Shown here: in pieces, positions 1-6,625 of the stretch | Layout of the letters: the number at the start of each line of letters is the position of its first letter | How positions within the stretch are numbered: position 1 is the stretch's first letter | Program-made: the position numbers and the translations under genes | Notes under the pieces: generated by a model | What the model was told of the DNA's origin: nothing | Database searches by the model: none | The model's input: the letters and a program-made list of their open reading frames with translations, nothing else | Origin: Bacillota bacterium | GTDB lineage: Bacteria > Bacillota > Clostridia > Lachnospirales > Lachnospiraceae | Assembly (NCBI GenBank): GCA_023441145.1 | Contig: JAEZQN010000229.1 | Location: 1 to 13,651 of the forward strand | Length of the DNA stretch: 13,651 bases | Direction: 5' to 3'

Positions 1-2
1 AT

Positions 3-596
3 GTAAAAGAAGGGCATTATGTACAACATAAAAAACAGACTTATATGAGCCATAAGTTTTCTCAGCTTCAAGGTAAAACCTATGGTATCTGTGGTCTAGG
101 GGCCATAGGGAAGCAGGTTGCCAAGGTAGCTGAGGCTTTTGGAGCTAAGGTCATCTATTATTCTACTAGTGGCAATAATTCTTGTCTTGATTATGAGAGG
201 GTAAGCTTTGATGAACTGTTGAGGCGCTCAGATGTTGTCAGTATCCATGCGCCTCTTACAGAGCAAAGTAAAGGACTCTTTAATAAAGAAGCATTTCAGA
301 AGATGAAACCTAGTGCCATTCTTGTAAATGCAGGAAGAGGAGCTATTGTTGAGGAAGAAGCTTTAATTCATGCGTTACAAGAGAATCAAATCGGGGCAGC
401 TGCTCTAGATGTTGTAATTCAAGAACCGATGCCAGTAGACCACCCATTTTTATCCTTTCAGGATAGTAACCGTCTATTCATTACGCCACATATTGCTTGG
501 GCTAGCAAGGAGGCTAGACAAACAGTGGTTGACGAAGTATGTATGACCATTGAAGCTTTTAAGGAAGGAAAGATTCGTAATTTAATCTGGGAATAG
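3..596 (+). CDS. D-2-hydroxyacid dehydrogenase, glycerate dehydrogenase-like (5' truncated)
   Basis: This is the C-terminal part (about 197 codons) of an NAD-dependent D-2-hydroxyacid dehydrogenase; full members have about 310-330 residues. The frame is open to the left edge, so the ATG at 45 is internal and the true start lies outside the window. The Rossmann dinucleotide motif GLGAIG is at 93-110. The catalytic triad is complete: Arg in NAGRG (336-338), Glu in QEPMP (423-425) and His in TPHIAW (489-491). The PHIAWASKEAR stretch resembles glycerate dehydrogenase/hydroxypyruvate reductase members more than D-lactate or phosphoglycerate dehydrogenases, so reduction of hydroxypyruvate, glyoxylate or a similar 2-oxoacid in the cytoplasm is likely; the exact substrate is not visible. 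There is no C-terminal ACT domain. Its last 15 bases overlap the convergent acetyltransferase gene. Confidence 0.93.
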   Translation, partial: VKEGHYVQHKKQTYMSHKFSQLQGKTYGICGLGAIGKQVAKVAEAFGAKVIYYSTSGNNSCLDYERVSFDELLRRSDVVSIHAPLTEQSKGLFNKEAFQKMKPSAILVNAGRGAIVEEEALIHALQENQIGAAALDVVIQEPMPVDHPFLSFQDSNRLFITPHIAWASKEARQTVVDEVCMTIEAFKEGKIRNLIWE

Positions 597-1166
597 GTTT
601 GCATGATGTTCTTTTCTCAGTAAGGCGAATAATTCAATGTCAATGACTCCCTTATCTGGCCAGTGAATCCCTTCTCTTAAGGTTCCTTCATGGGTAAAAT
701 GATTTCGTAATAACACATGCCTTGACCGAGCATTCTCGCTTACCACATAAGCCTGAATCCGATTTAGACCACCTGTCCCAAACAGATAGGAAGCTGTCAT
801 ATGAACCGCTTTTGATGCGATTCCTTGCCCCCAGTATGCTTCATTGAGAACGTAACCAATGTTGGCCATATTGACTAATTTATCAAAATTATAGACCTCC
901 ACAAAGCCTACTAGTTTATCCTGTGCACTTCTTAGGTAGATACCAATCACCATGGATTTTTGCTTTGTATAATCTCTTTGGTATTGGGTTATCAGGTTAT
1001 ATACCAGTGCGTAGTTTTTTTTGGCTTGTGAAGGTCTGTATAGGTAAAGATTATCGTTACTGCATATTTCATATAGATCTTCTAGGTTCTTTGTAGTAAT
1101 TTTCCGAAGTATTAGATCCGGGGAAATCAATTCCGGAAAGCGATTGAATAGTTTGGCATCATTCAT
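582..1166 (-). CDS. GNAT family N-acetyltransferase (RimJ/RimL type)
   Basis: A complete 194-residue protein of the GNAT acetyltransferase family, RimJ/RimL-like (Acetyltransf_3) subgroup, which transfers acetyl from acetyl-CoA to protein N-termini, amino sugars or small amines. The N-terminal substrate part carries the usual 'lilR.it..dl..ly' pattern. The acetyl-CoA loop is in the segment IGYVLNEAYWGQGIASKAV (about residues 103-121), and motif B follows as SENARSRHVLLRNHF. Start: ATG complementary to 1164-1166, with a G-rich Shine-Dalgarno complementary to 1174-1180 and 7 bases of spacer. It is transcribed toward the dehydrogenase and its TAA stop lies inside that gene. The substrate is unknown; 'ribosomal protein acetyltransferase' would over-call it. 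Confidence 0.9.
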   Translation of the reverse strand: MNDAKLFNRFPELISPDLILRKITTKNLEDLYEICSNDNLYLYRPSQAKKNYALVYNLITQYQRDYTKQKSMVIGIYLRSAQDKLVGFVEVYNFDKLVNMANIGYVLNEAYWGQGIASKAVHMTASYLFGTGGLNRIQAYVVSENARSRHVLLRNHFTHEGTLREGIHWPDKGVIDIELFALLRKEHHANLFPD

Positions 1167-1217
1167 GTGGTTGCCCCCTTTATGTCAATATAAAATTGTA
1201 TAAATACAAGCATTTTT

Positions 1218-1246
1218 AGTATAGTATAAATATGGAAATTCTGCAA
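1218..1246 (-). promoter_or_regulatory. Predicted sigma-A promoter of the GNAT gene
   Basis: Read on the minus strand, TTGCAG (complement of 1241-1246) is followed by a 17-base spacer and TATACT (complement of 1218-1223). An overlapping second TATACT copy sits at 1223-1228. This puts the start of transcription about 45 bases before the GNAT start codon. The promoter is divergent from the one at 1323-1331. Confidence 0.55.
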
Positions 1247-1322
1247 TCTACTTATAAAAAAGAGTTTCGCCAGCCACTTCAGAGATATGCCATGTATTAC
1301 CAGGTATATTATATACATATTC

Positions 1323-1331
1323 TGTTATAAT
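1323..1331 (+). promoter_or_regulatory. Extended -10 promoter of the NlpC/P60 gene
   Basis: TGTTATAAT is a perfect extended -10 (TG-n-TATAAT, hexamer 1326-1331). No good -35 hexamer is seen at the expected distance, which is normal for extended -10 promoters. Transcription would begin near 1338. That rules out the in-frame ATG at 1287 as the usual start and supports a start at 1368 or 1380. Confidence 0.65.
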
Positions 1332-1379
1332 GGACGGGTAACCGGAAAACGAAGCATAAAAACTGAAATGGTGAAACAT

Positions 1380-2339
1380 ATGACAAGACATGATTTACGC
1401 AAGATAGCCATATGCCTAGTTGCCCCGTTTATATTATTTTTAAGCATGGTAACTCCAGAGGTGTTTGGCGCGGATAATGTTGTTAAGGTTGAAGCAAGCA
1501 CTCGACAACAAAACCAACCAGGTATCTCCATTGCTTCTAGTTATTTAAATATTAGAAGTAAGGCAACTACAGATAGTGCAGTTGTAGGTCGCCTGTATAA
1601 GGGCTCTATCTGTACAGTGAACTCTGTTAGCGGTCAATGGGCAAAGATAACCTCTGGTAAAGTAAAGGGTTATGTTCATACCGATTATATCAAAATCGGT
1701 AAGGAAGCCACTGCACTATATAGTAAATATGTAGACCGCGAGGCTAAAGTAACAGCTACCAAGCTTAGAGTAAGAGCTAAGGCATCTACAAAAGCTAAAA
1801 TCTTAGGAAATGTTACTAAGAACACAAAATTAGAAGTAAAAGCCGCATCTAAGGATTGGGTGAAAGTATCTTATAAAGGTAAGAATGGTTATGTACATCG
1901 TGACTATGTAACTTTAAGCTACAAACATCAATATGCAGTAGCGGTTGGTAATACTTCAACAAGCTCTAGCAGTTCAACTACTTCCACTGCATCCAAGCTA
2001 ATTGCTTATGCCAAGCAATTTTTAGGTAACAAATATGTTTATGGTGGAACTAGCTTAACTAATGGTACCGATTGTTCAGGTTATACGCAAGGTGTGTTTA
2101 AGAAGTTTGGAATCAAGCTTCCAAGAACATCAAGACAACAAGCTACAGTTGGTAGAAGAGTAAGTACTAGCAATTTAAAAGCAGGAGATCTAGTGTTTTA
2201 TGCAACCAATGGCACAATCAACCATGTTGCAATCTATATTGGAAATAAACAGGTTATCCATGCTAGCAATGCTAAAGAAGGAATTATCATATCAAGGTAT
2301 AATCATAGACCGATTTATACTGCGAGACGTGTATTATAA
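1380..2339 (+). CDS. Secreted SH3-SH3-NlpC/P60 peptidoglycan hydrolase
   Basis: A 319-residue exported cell wall hydrolase. A Sec signal peptide (basic MTRHDLRK, then a hydrophobic stretch, with likely cleavage near VFGA or VEAS) is followed by two bacterial SH3 domains (about residues 48-107 and 122-180), each ending in a GYVH.DY motif. A Ser/Thr-rich linker comes next, then a C-terminal NlpC/P60 domain (about 205-319). The catalytic Cys is C232 in TDCSGY, the His is H282 in NHVAIYIG and a third polar residue is H294 in VIHASN. The family cleaves gamma-D-Glu-diamino-acid or related stem-peptide bonds; the SH3 domains bind wall peptides. Start: ATG 1380 has a GGTGA Shine-Dalgarno (1370-1374) five bases upstream. 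The in-frame ATG at 1368 (323 residues) is possible but has a poor ribosome site. A role in growth, separation or spore wall processing is inferred from the family. Confidence 0.93.
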   Translation: MTRHDLRKIAICLVAPFILFLSMVTPEVFGADNVVKVEASTRQQNQPGISIASSYLNIRSKATTDSAVVGRLYKGSICTVNSVSGQWAKITSGKVKGYVHTDYIKIGKEATALYSKYVDREAKVTATKLRVRAKASTKAKILGNVTKNTKLEVKAASKDWVKVSYKGKNGYVHRDYVTLSYKHQYAVAVGNTSTSSSSSTTSTASKLIAYAKQFLGNKYVYGGTSLTNGTDCSGYTQGVFKKFGIKLPRTSRQQATVGRRVSTSNLKAGDLVFYATNGTINHVAIYIGNKQVIHASNAKEGIIISRYNHRPIYTARRVL

Positions 2340-2340
2340 G

Positions 2341-2372
2341 AAAATCCTGGAGCTTGGAGCTCCAGGATTTTT
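2341..2372. terminator. Rho-independent terminator between convergent genes
   Basis: A perfect 14-bp inverted repeat: left arm 2341-2354, loop TGG at 2355-2357, right arm 2358-2371, followed by TTGTTTTATTT on the plus strand. It begins two bases after the NlpC/P60 stop codon. On the minus strand the hairpin is followed by TTTTCTTAT, so it may also stop carbamate kinase transcription, less efficiently. Confidence 0.93.
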
Positions 2373-2375
2373 GTT

Positions 2376-3308
2376 TTATTTAAATAGTGTTCCAGCTTTA
2401 CCACGAACCGCTGCTTTCGCATCATGTAAGTCAGCGATAATAGCGATATTTTTAGGATCTAGGGCTACGAAGCTGGCAGCAGCTTGTACTTTAGGCAGCA
2501 TAGACCCAGAGGTAAACTGATTGTCATCAATGAGAGAAGAGGTTTCATCTAAGGTTAATTGATCAAGACCTTCCTCTTCGGCTGTACCAAAATTCTTATA
2601 TACCTTATCAATACCAGTTAGGAATAGAAGGGTGTCAGCACCAACGAGCTCTGCAAGTTTTGCACTAGCCAAATCCTTTTCCACAATTGCACTGGCGCCT
2701 TTTAATCTAGCACCCTGTTGTAGTACTGGAATACCTCCACCGCCAGAAGCTATGACAACTTGGTTGGCATCTAGTAATGCTTTAATTGCATCTGTTTCAT
2801 AGAAATCAATAGGCTTTGGTGATGCAATAATTCGTCTAAAGCCTTTTCCTTCTTCATAAACTGTAAAATTACCCTTTTCCTCTTCTTCTTTGGCTTCTTC
2901 CTCAGTCATGTACCTACCAATTACCTTGCTAGGCTTATGAAAAGCTTCGTCAAATGGTTCAACACGTACCTGAGTGATAATAGTAGAAACCTGTTTGTAA
3001 ATACCACGATTAAGTAATTCAGTACGAATGGCATTCTGCAAATCGAAGCCTATGTAACCCTGGCTCATAGCACTACATAAGGACATCGGAGCAACGGTAT
3101 AGTCATTATTAAGACGGCTGAATTCCGTCATAGCAGTGTGAATCATACCAACCTGAGGGGCATTGCTGTGGGTAATTACAATCTGATATTTTTCCTCAAC
3201 TAAATCAGCGATTGCTTTTGCAGCTTCCTTAACAGCAACCTGTTGATCCGGAAACTTTGTTCCAAATGCACAATGACCAAGTGCTACAACAATTCTTTTG
3301 TTATCCAT
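2376..3308 (-). CDS. arcC: Carbamate kinase (atypical substrate loops)
   Basis: A 310-residue amino acid kinase family protein matching carbamate kinase over its whole length. Carbamate kinase makes ATP from carbamoyl phosphate and ADP, the last step of arginine deiminase, agmatine and purine/allantoin fermentation. Conserved signatures are DEAFHKPSKVIG (K128), SPKPID (164-168), ASGGGGIPV (187-195), VEKDLASAKLAEL (K211), LTGID (230-234) and GSMLPK (K273); the three lysines correspond to active-site lysines of characterised enzymes. Two loops differ from the usual sequence: LGHCAFG replaces LGGNA(I/L) at 10-16 and THSNAPQVG replaces (T/S)HGNGPQVG at 46-54. No arginine deiminase, ornithine carbamoyltransferase or transporter gene is next to it. 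Start ATG with an ATGAGG ribosome site (complement of 3316-3321) and a 7-base spacer. The family call is firm; in vivo substrate and pathway are less certain. Confidence 0.9.
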   Translation of the reverse strand: MDNKRIVVALGHCAFGTKFPDQQVAVKEAAKAIADLVEEKYQIVITHSNAPQVGMIHTAMTEFSRLNNDYTVAPMSLCSAMSQGYIGFDLQNAIRTELLNRGIYKQVSTIITQVRVEPFDEAFHKPSKVIGRYMTEEEAKEEEEKGNFTVYEEGKGFRRIIASPKPIDFYETDAIKALLDANQVVIASGGGGIPVLQQGARLKGASAIVEKDLASAKLAELVGADTLLFLTGIDKVYKNFGTAEEEGLDQLTLDETSSLIDDNQFTSGSMLPKVQAAASFVALDPKNIAIIADLHDAKAAVRGKAGTLFK

Positions 3309-3344
3309 AGCGAAACCTCATTTCATCGTAAAATAATATCTTTA

Positions 3345-3372
3345 ACTATAACATACCAAGGTGATAAGTCAA
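3345..3372 (-). promoter_or_regulatory. Predicted promoter of the carbamate kinase gene
   Basis: On the minus strand TTGACT (complement of 3367-3372) is followed by a 16-base spacer and an extended -10, TGTTATAGT (TATAGT hexamer complementary to 3345-3350). The leader to the ATG would be about 30 bases. No CRE or ARG box was recognised with confidence. Confidence 0.6.
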
Positions 3373-3415
3373 GCATAGAAGTATTTGTTAAATCATGAAA
3401 CAAGTTATATAAAAC

Positions 3416-3480
3416 GATAAATTATTAGTGTATTAGTATAATTTATAAATGATAAATATTATTGACTTTAACTGATAAAT
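3416..3480. repeat. Three GATAAAT direct repeats in the divergent intergenic region
   Basis: GATAAAT occurs at 3416-3422, 3451-3457 and 3474-3480. The last two are part of a longer TGATAAATAT match (3450-3459 and 3473-3482), flank the -35 box at 3462 and lie 23 bases apart. The 293-base gap between the carbamate kinase and TtcA-like genes holds these repeats and the promoters listed, and no gene. The region is very A+T rich, so chance is a real alternative to an operator. Confidence 0.3.
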
Positions 3481-3490
3481 ATATTATATT
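3462..3490 (+). promoter_or_regulatory. Predicted distal promoter of the TtcA-like gene
   Basis: TTGACT (3462-3467), a 17-base spacer and TATATT (3485-3490) make a good sigma-A promoter. Transcription would start near 3497, leaving a leader of about 105 bases before the ATG at 3602. Confidence 0.55.
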
Positions 3491-3523
3491 GCAATGTGTC
3501 TTAAAGATATTATGAGGCAATGA

Positions 3524-3553
3524 TTGACTAGAAGAAAAATTGGATGATATACA
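3524..3553 (+). promoter_or_regulatory. Possible second, proximal promoter of the TtcA-like gene
   Basis: A second TTGACT (3524-3529) lies 18 bases ahead of TATACA (3548-3553). It may act in tandem with the promoter at 3462-3490 and would give a leader of about 42 bases. The match is fair in an A+T-rich setting. Confidence 0.4.
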
Positions 3554-3601
3554 TAAGACAGTAAAAATATAGTGAAGATTAGACAGTATAAGGAGTCATA
3601 C

Positions 3602-4270
3602 ATGCAGAATACAAATCAAAAAAAAGAAAATGACGTACTAATTAATGAATACTTTAAAACACATATTTATGATAGATGTAAGTCTACGATAGAGAAGTAT
3701 GAGATGATTAAACCAGGTGATCGAGTTGCATTAGAAATTGCTTGGGATTGTAATACATTAACCTTACTAGCATTTTTTCTAGAATACCAGAAAGATAGAA
3801 ACTATGATTTTACAATAGAGTATTTTGTGGAGCAAAAATGTGGTAAAGTAGACAGCCTTGTAGAGCAAGTGATAGAATTTGCTGGTATTAGCAACTATCA
3901 TATAATAGATTCTGATTACAAGGAAGAATTATATCAATCCATGAAGGCTAGTAACTGTAACCGTATGGCATTACATCAGAATTATAACCATGTGGTGAAG
4001 GCTACCTTAATGACCTTTATTCGTAAGAAGAAAAAGATAGTTCTCTCTCCAATCGTTGAGCTAGAGAATCAAGGGATGTCTATGATTCGTCCAATGCTTA
4101 TGTTGAAAGATCACCATATTTTACACTGGATTAACAAACTAGGAGTTAATGTAAGTCTCGCAGATGAAATTACTCTTTTTGGAGGAGCTTCTATATTAGA
4201 GGAAGGACTTGAAGACGAAGGCCTACAAGCTACCTCAGAGTATCATTTTAATGTATATGAATGTGTATAA
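3602..4270 (+). CDS. TtcA-like PP-loop superfamily protein with degenerate active site
   Basis: A 222-residue cytoplasmic protein that reads along its length like TtcA/TilS-type PP-loop tRNA-modifying ATPases. Visible similarities are 'GDRVALEIAW...LTLLAFFLE' for the first Rossmann strand, 'GISNYHII' for 'GIPYHIV', 'NRMALHQNYNHVVKATLM' for the 'IALGHHRDDILETL' helix, and 'GMSMIRPMLMLKDHHILHWI' for the 'IRPL..v.e.dI..fa' segment. The key residues are gone: the ATP-binding SGGxDS is AWDCNT (47-52), the GHHxDD site is LHQNYNH (124-130), and the stretch that carries the two CxxC cysteines in TtcA is absent. It is therefore unlikely to thiolate tRNA and may be a regulatory or structural pseudoenzyme. 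Start ATG 3602 has AAGGAG at 3590-3595 with 6 bases of spacer; the GTG at 3572 would add ten residues but has no ribosome site. No terminator is seen after it. Confidence 0.72.
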   Translation: MQNTNQKKENDVLINEYFKTHIYDRCKSTIEKYEMIKPGDRVALEIAWDCNTLTLLAFFLEYQKDRNYDFTIEYFVEQKCGKVDSLVEQVIEFAGISNYHIIDSDYKEELYQSMKASNCNRMALHQNYNHVVKATLMTFIRKKKKIVLSPIVELENQGMSMIRPMLMLKDHHILHWINKLGVNVSLADEITLFGGASILEEGLEDEGLQATSEYHFNVYECV

Positions 4271-4332
4271 TATATGCAAATTATATAATAGTTAAAGAAT
4301 ATATAACGTTTTGTGTATTGGAATAGATATTA

Positions 4333-4341
4333 TGATATAAT
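4333..4341 (+). promoter_or_regulatory. Extended -10 promoter of the lipoprotein gene
   Basis: TGATATAAT (hexamer TATAAT at 4336-4341) is an extended -10 about 70 bases ahead of the GTG start. A TTGTGT at 4311-4316 is 19 bases upstream, a weak -35 at non-ideal spacing. Confidence 0.5.
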
Positions 4342-4410
4342 AAATGCTGTGGGAGTTTGTTGCTTAAACTTCTACAGCTTTCTTTAAATCTAGGAAAAGG
4401 GGGAGATTAT

Positions 4411-6510
4411 GTGAAAAGAAGATGTATGGCAATTGTATTAATAATCATATTAGTTGCCACAGGAATTGCATGTAACAAAGAAAAGAATCCAGCTCCACAG
4501 TCTTCCACAAGTGATGAGACAAGTAAACCTTCAAAGATACCAGCCACTGAAACACCAAACACGGAGGAAGAAGAGGAAGCTACGAAGCTTCAGGTTGTTG
4601 GAGAGAAAGCAAACACTTTAGGGACCCTATATGCTGCAGATAAGAAGCTGGCTATACCCAACTATTCTATAGAAGGGTGTTATTATTACGACAGCGATAC
4701 ACTTATTGTACTGTACCGAGGAGCAAACGCTGAATTAAAGATTGCACTGTATAACATCTATTCAGGAACAACCGAGAAGGCAGCAGATTTTGATTACCAA
4801 ACATATATAGACCAGTGTACTGTCAGTTCCAATGGCAATATCTTTCTTTCTTCTACTTGGAGCAATACGTTTTTATTTCTAGACAAAGACCTTAATAAGA
4901 TTCTGTATAGTGAGGAAATGCCAGAGACTTTTTCCTCTGTAGTAAGTGCTCATGATGGAACGAGCCTTTACTATATAGGAGGAGATGGGTACACATTATA
5001 TAAGTATAATACAGAATCAAAGGTTAGTTCTTTAATTACTACTTTTTCAGATAAACTCTTGTCTTTAATGCTGTTGCAGATGACAAGTGATGATAGTCAT
5101 CTTACTGTTCAGTATTCCAATAGTACAGGTGGTGTATCTTATTTAATACTTAATATTACTACCAAGGAGATACTTGATTTAGGGGACTATTCCAATAATC
5201 TTGTAACAAGTGGTAAGCTCTACTCGATGGCAGATTATGATTATATATCCAAGGGATATATAGAGACTTTTCATATCGACCAACCACGAGTGTTAAGTAA
5301 AAAGTATTTTGTGGATCCTGAGGAGGGTAGTTGTTTTCAGCTAAATGGCTTGACGAACTCTATTCTAGCTGTATCAAAATTACCTGGTTCTTTAACTCCA
5401 TCAGGTGGTGGTGTAATTCGTCTATACAATGCGGATAATATGCAAGTGGAGAAGATGACGGAAATAGACAGAGATACCTTACTAAACCTTAGTGGTCAGA
5501 CAATCTCTGATGATACAACCCAGCTTTACTATTATATCAGTTCTAATTCCTTGCAAGTCTCTCCAGATAAAAAGACGGCTATTATGTTATACTCAAATGA
5601 AGGTTATACAGGCGTGTTAATCTGGGATTTAGACGCGGAACCTGAGGCTTCTACTAGTGAGAATCCAGGATTAGCATTTACTGGTTCCGATGAGATTACG
5701 GCAGAGGATAATGACCAATATGCAGATCGCCTGGCAAAGGAATATGGTGTAAATATTTATATTAGAGATAAGGTAGTACGTTATTTCCCAGATTTTGCAG
5801 TAAATGCCATGTATGATGAGAGTGTTACCAATGATGCATTAAAACTAGTGGAGAAGGTTCTTTCAAGATATCCAAAAGGTTTCTTTAAGGAACTTAAATA
5901 TGGAAGTATCAAGAATTTTGACCTATATCTTTGTGGTACTTTGGTTCAAGGAAGTGAATACGGTATCAGCAATCCAGGAGGGTTTGCACTTCAATATCGG
6001 GGAAGCCAAATGATTGTTATGGATGTTTCCTATAGCAGTAGCATAGAGACCAGTCTTTCCCATGAGATTATGCATGCCATGGAAAGCCGTATGGAGTATC
6101 TCATGGAGAAAGGGAAGCTTAAGGCCAGTGTATTCGATAACTGGTATAAGTTAAACCCTAAGGACCATGATTACCGATATGCATACATGGATGATAATGG
6201 TGTGGAGTATGATGCAGTAAATAATGCTTTATATACTCCAAATGATGAAAAGAGTAGAAATAACGTAGATAATATCTATTATATTGATTATTATGCGAAT
6301 ACGTTTCCTAATGAAGATAGGGCTAGAATCTTTGAAAATCTTATGATGGCTGACACAGAACTAAGTTATGAGTTCAATAGTAAGCATTTGAAGGCGAAGG
6401 CAATTTATCTGTGTAAGATGATACGTGCCACTTTCAAGTCTGTTCCAGATGGGGAATTAGCATACTGGGAGAGATTCTTAGGCGAAGATGTTTTTAAGTC
6501 ACTAAAATAG
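4411..6510 (+). CDS. Lipoprotein with beta-repeat region and C-terminal HExxH metallopeptidase-like domain
   Basis: A 699-residue surface lipoprotein. A signal peptide with lipobox GIAC puts the lipidated Cys at residue 21. An acidic Ser/Thr/Pro/Glu-rich tether runs to about residue 60. Residues about 65-430 are rich in beta strands with recurring 'G.sLyYigGDGYtLYkYn'-like and 'lIlnITTKEI' patterns, suggesting a beta-propeller; no named family is certain. The C-terminal third (about 465-699) carries SHEIMHAME with H551, E552 and H555. About 80 residues later comes NEDRARIFENLM (E635, D636, E642), which could supply a third zinc ligand as in gluzincins. This suggests a zinc-dependent cell-surface peptidase whose substrate is unknown. 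Start: GTG 4411 with GGGGGAG at 4399-4405 and a 5-base spacer; an ATG at 4409 runs straight into TGA. The TTG at 4357 would bury the signal peptide behind 18 residues. Confidence 0.82.
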   Translation: MKRRCMAIVLIIILVATGIACNKEKNPAPQSSTSDETSKPSKIPATETPNTEEEEEATKLQVVGEKANTLGTLYAADKKLAIPNYSIEGCYYYDSDTLIVLYRGANAELKIALYNIYSGTTEKAADFDYQTYIDQCTVSSNGNIFLSSTWSNTFLFLDKDLNKILYSEEMPETFSSVVSAHDGTSLYYIGGDGYTLYKYNTESKVSSLITTFSDKLLSLMLLQMTSDDSHLTVQYSNSTGGVSYLILNITTKEILDLGDYSNNLVTSGKLYSMADYDYISKGYIETFHIDQPRVLSKKYFVDPEEGSCFQLNGLTNSILAVSKLPGSLTPSGGGVIRLYNADNMQVEKMTEIDRDTLLNLSGQTISDDTTQLYYYISSNSLQVSPDKKTAIMLYSNEGYTGVLIWDLDAEPEASTSENPGLAFTGSDEITAEDNDQYADRLAKEYGVNIYIRDKVVRYFPDFAVNAMYDESVTNDALKLVEKVLSRYPKGFFKELKYGSIKNFDLYLCGTLVQGSEYGISNPGGFALQYRGSQMIVMDVSYSSSIETSLSHEIMHAMESRMEYLMEKGKLKASVFDNWYKLNPKDHDYRYAYMDDNGVEYDAVNNALYTPNDEKSRNNVDNIYYIDYYANTFPNEDRARIFENLMMADTELSYEFNSKHLKAKAIYLCKMIRATFKSVPDGELAYWERFLGEDVFKSLK

Positions 6511-6511
6511 T

Positions 6512-6552
6512 AAACAGGGCAGTTGCATTTTTTATGTAACCGCCCTGTTTTT
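6512..6552 (+). terminator. Rho-independent terminator after the lipoprotein gene
   Basis: Arms 6512-6528 and 6534-6550 form a 17-position stem with one A-C mismatch and one G-U pair, a TTTTT loop at 6529-6533, and a run of five T at 6548-6552. It lies directly after the lipoprotein stop and before the next promoter, so it marks a transcription unit boundary. Confidence 0.9.
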
Positions 6553-6564
6553 ATGCATGCCATA

Positions 6565-6593
6565 TTGACATAATTTGTCACTAGTGCTATGTT
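6565..6593 (+). promoter_or_regulatory. Strong sigma-A promoter of the phosphatase-kinase operon
   Basis: A consensus -35 TTGACA (6565-6570), a 17-base spacer and an extended -10 TGCTATGTT (hexamer TATGTT at 6588-6593). Transcription would begin near 6600, giving a leader of about 26 bases to the ATG at 6626. It is the best promoter in the window and probably serves all genes from 6626 to the right edge. Confidence 0.82.
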
Positions 6594-6625
6594 GTTGAGT
6601 ATATACAGGAAAATCGAGGGATTAT

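Noticed and set aside
1325..1531. Open frame on the minus strand opposite the NlpC/P60 signal peptide region
   Set aside because: It lies antisense to a clear gene, has no ribosome site and shows no recognisable protein sequence.
2200..2520. Plus-strand open frame of about 106 codons across the NlpC/P60 end and the terminator
   Set aside because: It is out of frame with one real gene, antisense to carbamate kinase, and crosses a terminator hairpin.
2376..3308. Arginine deiminase operon
   Set aside because: Only carbamate kinase is present; the neighbours are a wall hydrolase and a TtcA-like protein with separate promoters.
3309..3601. Riboswitch or small RNA in the 293-base divergent gap
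   Set aside because: The stretch is very A+T rich, and no conserved riboswitch core, GC-rich stem or internal terminator was seen.
4357..4410. TTG start for the lipoprotein 18 codons upstream
   Set aside because: It has no ribosome site, whereas GTG 4411 has GGGGGAG at proper spacing and gives a normal lipoprotein signal peptide.
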